Positions 62,264-64,000 of a DNA stretch of 64,000 bases are shown in pieces. Origin of the DNA: Deltaproteobacteria bacterium (lineage in GTDB: Bacteria; Desulfobacterota; Desulfuromonadia; Geobacterales; Geobacteraceae). A program made the position numbers and the translations under genes. Below the pieces are notes generated by a model that did no database searches, was not told where the DNA came from, and saw only the letters and a program-made list of their open reading frames with translations. Position 1 is the first letter of the stretch; each line of letters opens with the position of its first letter. The stretch spans positions 1-64,000 of the forward strand of contig SBEG01000018.1 in assembly GCA_009668975.1 (NCBI GenBank), given 5' to 3'.

Positions 62264-62872
62264 ATGGTAATTGAAATTAACCCAGACAATCCACAGCCCC
62301 GGCTTATTGCAAAAGTCGTTCAAGTTCTTGAAAAAGGCGGAGTAATTACCTATCCAACTGATACAACGTACGGAATCGGCTGCAGTATCATGAGCAAACG
62401 AGGTATAGAGCGGATTTATTCCATCAAACAACGTGAAAAAAACAAGCCGTTTTCCTTCATCTGCAGTGACCTTTCCGATATTGCCCGCTACGCCAAGGTA
62501 AGTAATTACCAATACAAAGTTATGAAGCGCCTTCTTCCCGGAGCCTTCACCTTTGTCTTAAATTCTACGAACATAGTTCCCGGTCTGCTGGTAACCAAGC
62601 AGAAAACGGTAGGAATAAGAATCCCTGACAATAAGATCTGTTTGGCAATCGTACAAGCATTAGGACATCCGATCATTACCACAAGTGCCAACCGATCCGG
62701 AGAAGAGCCGATCGGAGACCCTTCCATTGTTGATCAGGAACTTGGTAAACAAGTGGACCTTGTCGTCAGCGGCGGGATATTATCCGCTGCTGTCAGTTCA
62801 GTGGTGAGCCTGATTGACGACACGCCTGTGGTCCTTCGCAGGGGGCTAGGTGACGTCGGCTGGTGTGAATAA
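62264..62872 (+). CDS. YrdC/Sua5-domain protein, YciO type
   Basis: 202-residue protein of the YrdC fold. The N-terminus EINPDNPQPRLIAKVV, the GGVITYPTDTTYGIG loop, FICSDLSDIARYA, LLPGAFTFVL and VVLRRGLGDVG fit the YciO branch better than TsaC proper. TsaC makes threonylcarbamoyl-AMP for the t6A base of tRNA; YciO relatives may share or lack that activity. If no separate tsaC exists in the genome, this gene would be the candidate. Confidence 0.85.
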   Translation: MVIEINPDNPQPRLIAKVVQVLEKGGVITYPTDTTYGIGCSIMSKRGIERIYSIKQREKNKPFSFICSDLSDIARYAKVSNYQYKVMKRLLPGAFTFVLNSTNIVPGLLVTKQKTVGIRIPDNKICLAIVQALGHPIITTSANRSGEEPIGDPSIVDQELGKQVDLVVSGGILSAAVSSVVSLIDDTPVVLRRGLGDVGWCE

Positions 62873-62941
62873 TCCAGCCTTTCCGCGTACTCAAACTTTC
62901 GCGTACCGGAAGTCGCTGATACGCACAAAGAAAAATACACC

Positions 62942-63340
62942 ATGACTTTCTATGCAACTGTGACGTCGAGACCATTTAGACGTCTCGTCCTACTGATCTG
63001 GGTACTTATCATTTTCTGGCTGTCACTTGACCCGGCTCCGCCTGTTCCCGATCCTAAAATATTCGGCTGCGACAAGATTCTGCACGCAGTAGCGTATGGT
63101 GGCCTAACCCTTTTCGCCGGTTGGGCTTTGGAAGGACCCTCTCCGCTCAAAATATCCTCATGGTGTGCAATAGCCGCGACGTCAACAGCCCTTGGCGGTG
63201 TTTTGGAAGTTTTCCAGATGGCTTTTACCTCTAGCAGGACTGCTGAGTTGGCAGATTTTCTCGCTGATGCAGTTGGGGCCGTTGTCGTCCTGCTCGTCGT
63301 TTTCGGCATAAGAAAATATAGGCTCCGACGCTCATTATGA
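62942..63340 (+). CDS. VanZ-like membrane protein
   Basis: 132 residues with about four hydrophobic segments (about 14-28, 50-64, 75-93, 105-122). CDKILHAVAYGGLTLFAGW and the E/D-rich EVFQMAFTSSRTAELADFLADAVGA region (in parts) match the VanZ/YvaD family. Function is not known outside the teicoplanin-resistance clusters that gave the name; no such cluster is here. Confidence 0.8.
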   Translation: MTFYATVTSRPFRRLVLLIWVLIIFWLSLDPAPPVPDPKIFGCDKILHAVAYGGLTLFAGWALEGPSPLKISSWCAIAATSTALGGVLEVFQMAFTSSRTAELADFLADAVGAVVVLLVVFGIRKYRLRRSL

Positions 63341-63421
63341 AACGGTAAATCATCAGAGACAGCAGTACTCCGTCAAGTAACTCACGCTCGTTAAATTATT
63401 GAATTAACAAGGGAAGGCACC

Positions 63422-64000
63422 ATGCTGAAAGCAGTCATATTTGATTTTGATGGAATTATTGTGGACACTGAACCGATTCATTTTCAAGCATTTCAGAGTA
63501 TTCTTCAACCACTTGGTCTCGGATATTCCTGGGATGAATATCTAGAGAAGTACATTGGTTTTGACGACAGGGATGCCTTCCGCGAAGCATTTTCCAGTAC
63601 CGGTAACATACTTGATGACGTGATGCTGGGCGACCTAATCAACCGCAAAGCAGAATTTTTTGAAAGAATCGTACGTCAAGGTGTACAACCCTACCCGGGA
63701 GTTCTAGACCTTGTGAAGGCACTTTCCGGAAACCTGCCGCTCGGACTTTGCAGTGGGGCCTTGCGACGAGACATCATGCCGATACTTGAACAATTTGGAT
63801 TGCAAACGGCATTCGATATCATCGTTACCGCCGATGATGTGCAGGCAAGCAAACCGGACCCGGAAAGCTACCTATTATCAATCAAGCGCCTTACGGAAGT
63901 ATTTCAACCGTCAAATATTCTTCCGCAGGATTGTATTGCCATTGAAGACACGCCGGCAGGCATTTTATCGGCATCAGGTGCCGGTCTCCACGTGATTGCT
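63422..64000 (+). CDS. HAD-superfamily phosphatase (subfamily IA), 3' end beyond window
   Basis: 193 codons are visible from the ATG at 63422 (AAGGGAAGG upstream), open to the window edge. HAD motif I is FDFDGIIVDTEP, motif II is LCSGALRRDI, motif III is the Lys in SKPDPESYLL and motif IV is the Asp in IEDTPAGI. The cap after motif I is helical, as in beta-phosphoglucomutase or phosphoglycolate phosphatase relatives. Substrate cannot be told; the last part of the protein is missing. Confidence 0.88.
   Translation, partial: MLKAVIFDFDGIIVDTEPIHFQAFQSILQPLGLGYSWDEYLEKYIGFDDRDAFREAFSSTGNILDDVMLGDLINRKAEFFERIVRQGVQPYPGVLDLVKALSGNLPLGLCSGALRRDIMPILEQFGLQTAFDIIVTADDVQASKPDPESYLLSIKRLTEVFQPSNILPQDCIAIEDTPAGILSASGAGLHVIA

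Overview
The window is a stretch of bacterial chromosome, dense in housekeeping genes. Gene content and protein style point to the Desulfuromonadota (the Geobacter/Desulfuromonas/Pelobacter side of the former Deltaproteobacteria): a PurS-PurL fusion with separate PurQ, a DHH-CBS-tRNA nucleotidyltransferase fusion, a YlxR-L7Ae fusion, dihydroorotate dehydrogenase type 1B with PyrK, and many PAS-rich sensor kinases. The genus cannot be fixed from the sequence alone. I see no prophage, transposase, CRISPR array, rRNA or tRNA gene.

Layout. 0-3.7 kb (minus): gap-pgk-tpiA-secG, lower glycolysis plus a translocase subunit, behind a good sigma-70-type promoter. 3.9-13.1 kb (plus): metallo-hydrolase, purB, mscS-like channel, purSL, purQ, purF, pyrE, ending in a strong terminator. 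13.2-18.3 kb: a cysteine-cluster protein, purN-purM on the minus strand, then rimI-pyrK-pyrD on the plus strand. 18.3-24.8 kb: an L,D-transpeptidase, a YyaL-type thioredoxin-fold protein, murJ-ogt and mazG; a cluster of DnaA boxes lies between ogt and mazG. 25-29.6 kb: amtB behind a probable sigma-54 promoter, then an AcuC-type deacetylase, an unrecognised protein, a 33-residue membrane peptide and an orphan MlaF-like ATPase. 29.8-32.9 kb: a stand-alone receiver and the DHH-CBS-nucleotidyltransferase. 33-44.2 kb: a signalling block (BvgS-like kinase with LuxR-type regulator, chemoreceptor, hybrid kinase, REC-PAS-GGDEF-EAL protein). 44.3-48.9 kb (minus): bioB-bioD-bioA behind a probable BirA operator, and hisI-hisG. 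49.2-59.3 kb (plus): rimP-nusA-ylxR/L7Ae-infB-rbfA-nrnA-truB-rpsO-pnp. 59.3-64 kb: M16 protease, dut, M29 aminopeptidase, YciO-type protein, VanZ-like protein, and a HAD phosphatase cut by the window end.

How it fits together. PurB, PurSL, PurQ, PurF, PurM and PurN cover much of IMP/AMP synthesis, and PyrE, PyrK and PyrD cover the late steps to OMP. The translation/RNA block follows the classic bacterial order and has its own promoter, a promoter-proximal terminator in the leader, tandem terminators after rpsO and a structured pnp leader.

The points most worth a second look are the oriC-like DnaA box cluster (23.69-23.90 kb), a 128-bp dispersed repeat present twice in opposite orientation (17.1 and 29.7 kb), the deacetylase/unknown/small peptide/orphan ATPase group (26.4-29.6 kb), and several leader RNA structures (murJ, rimP, pnp).
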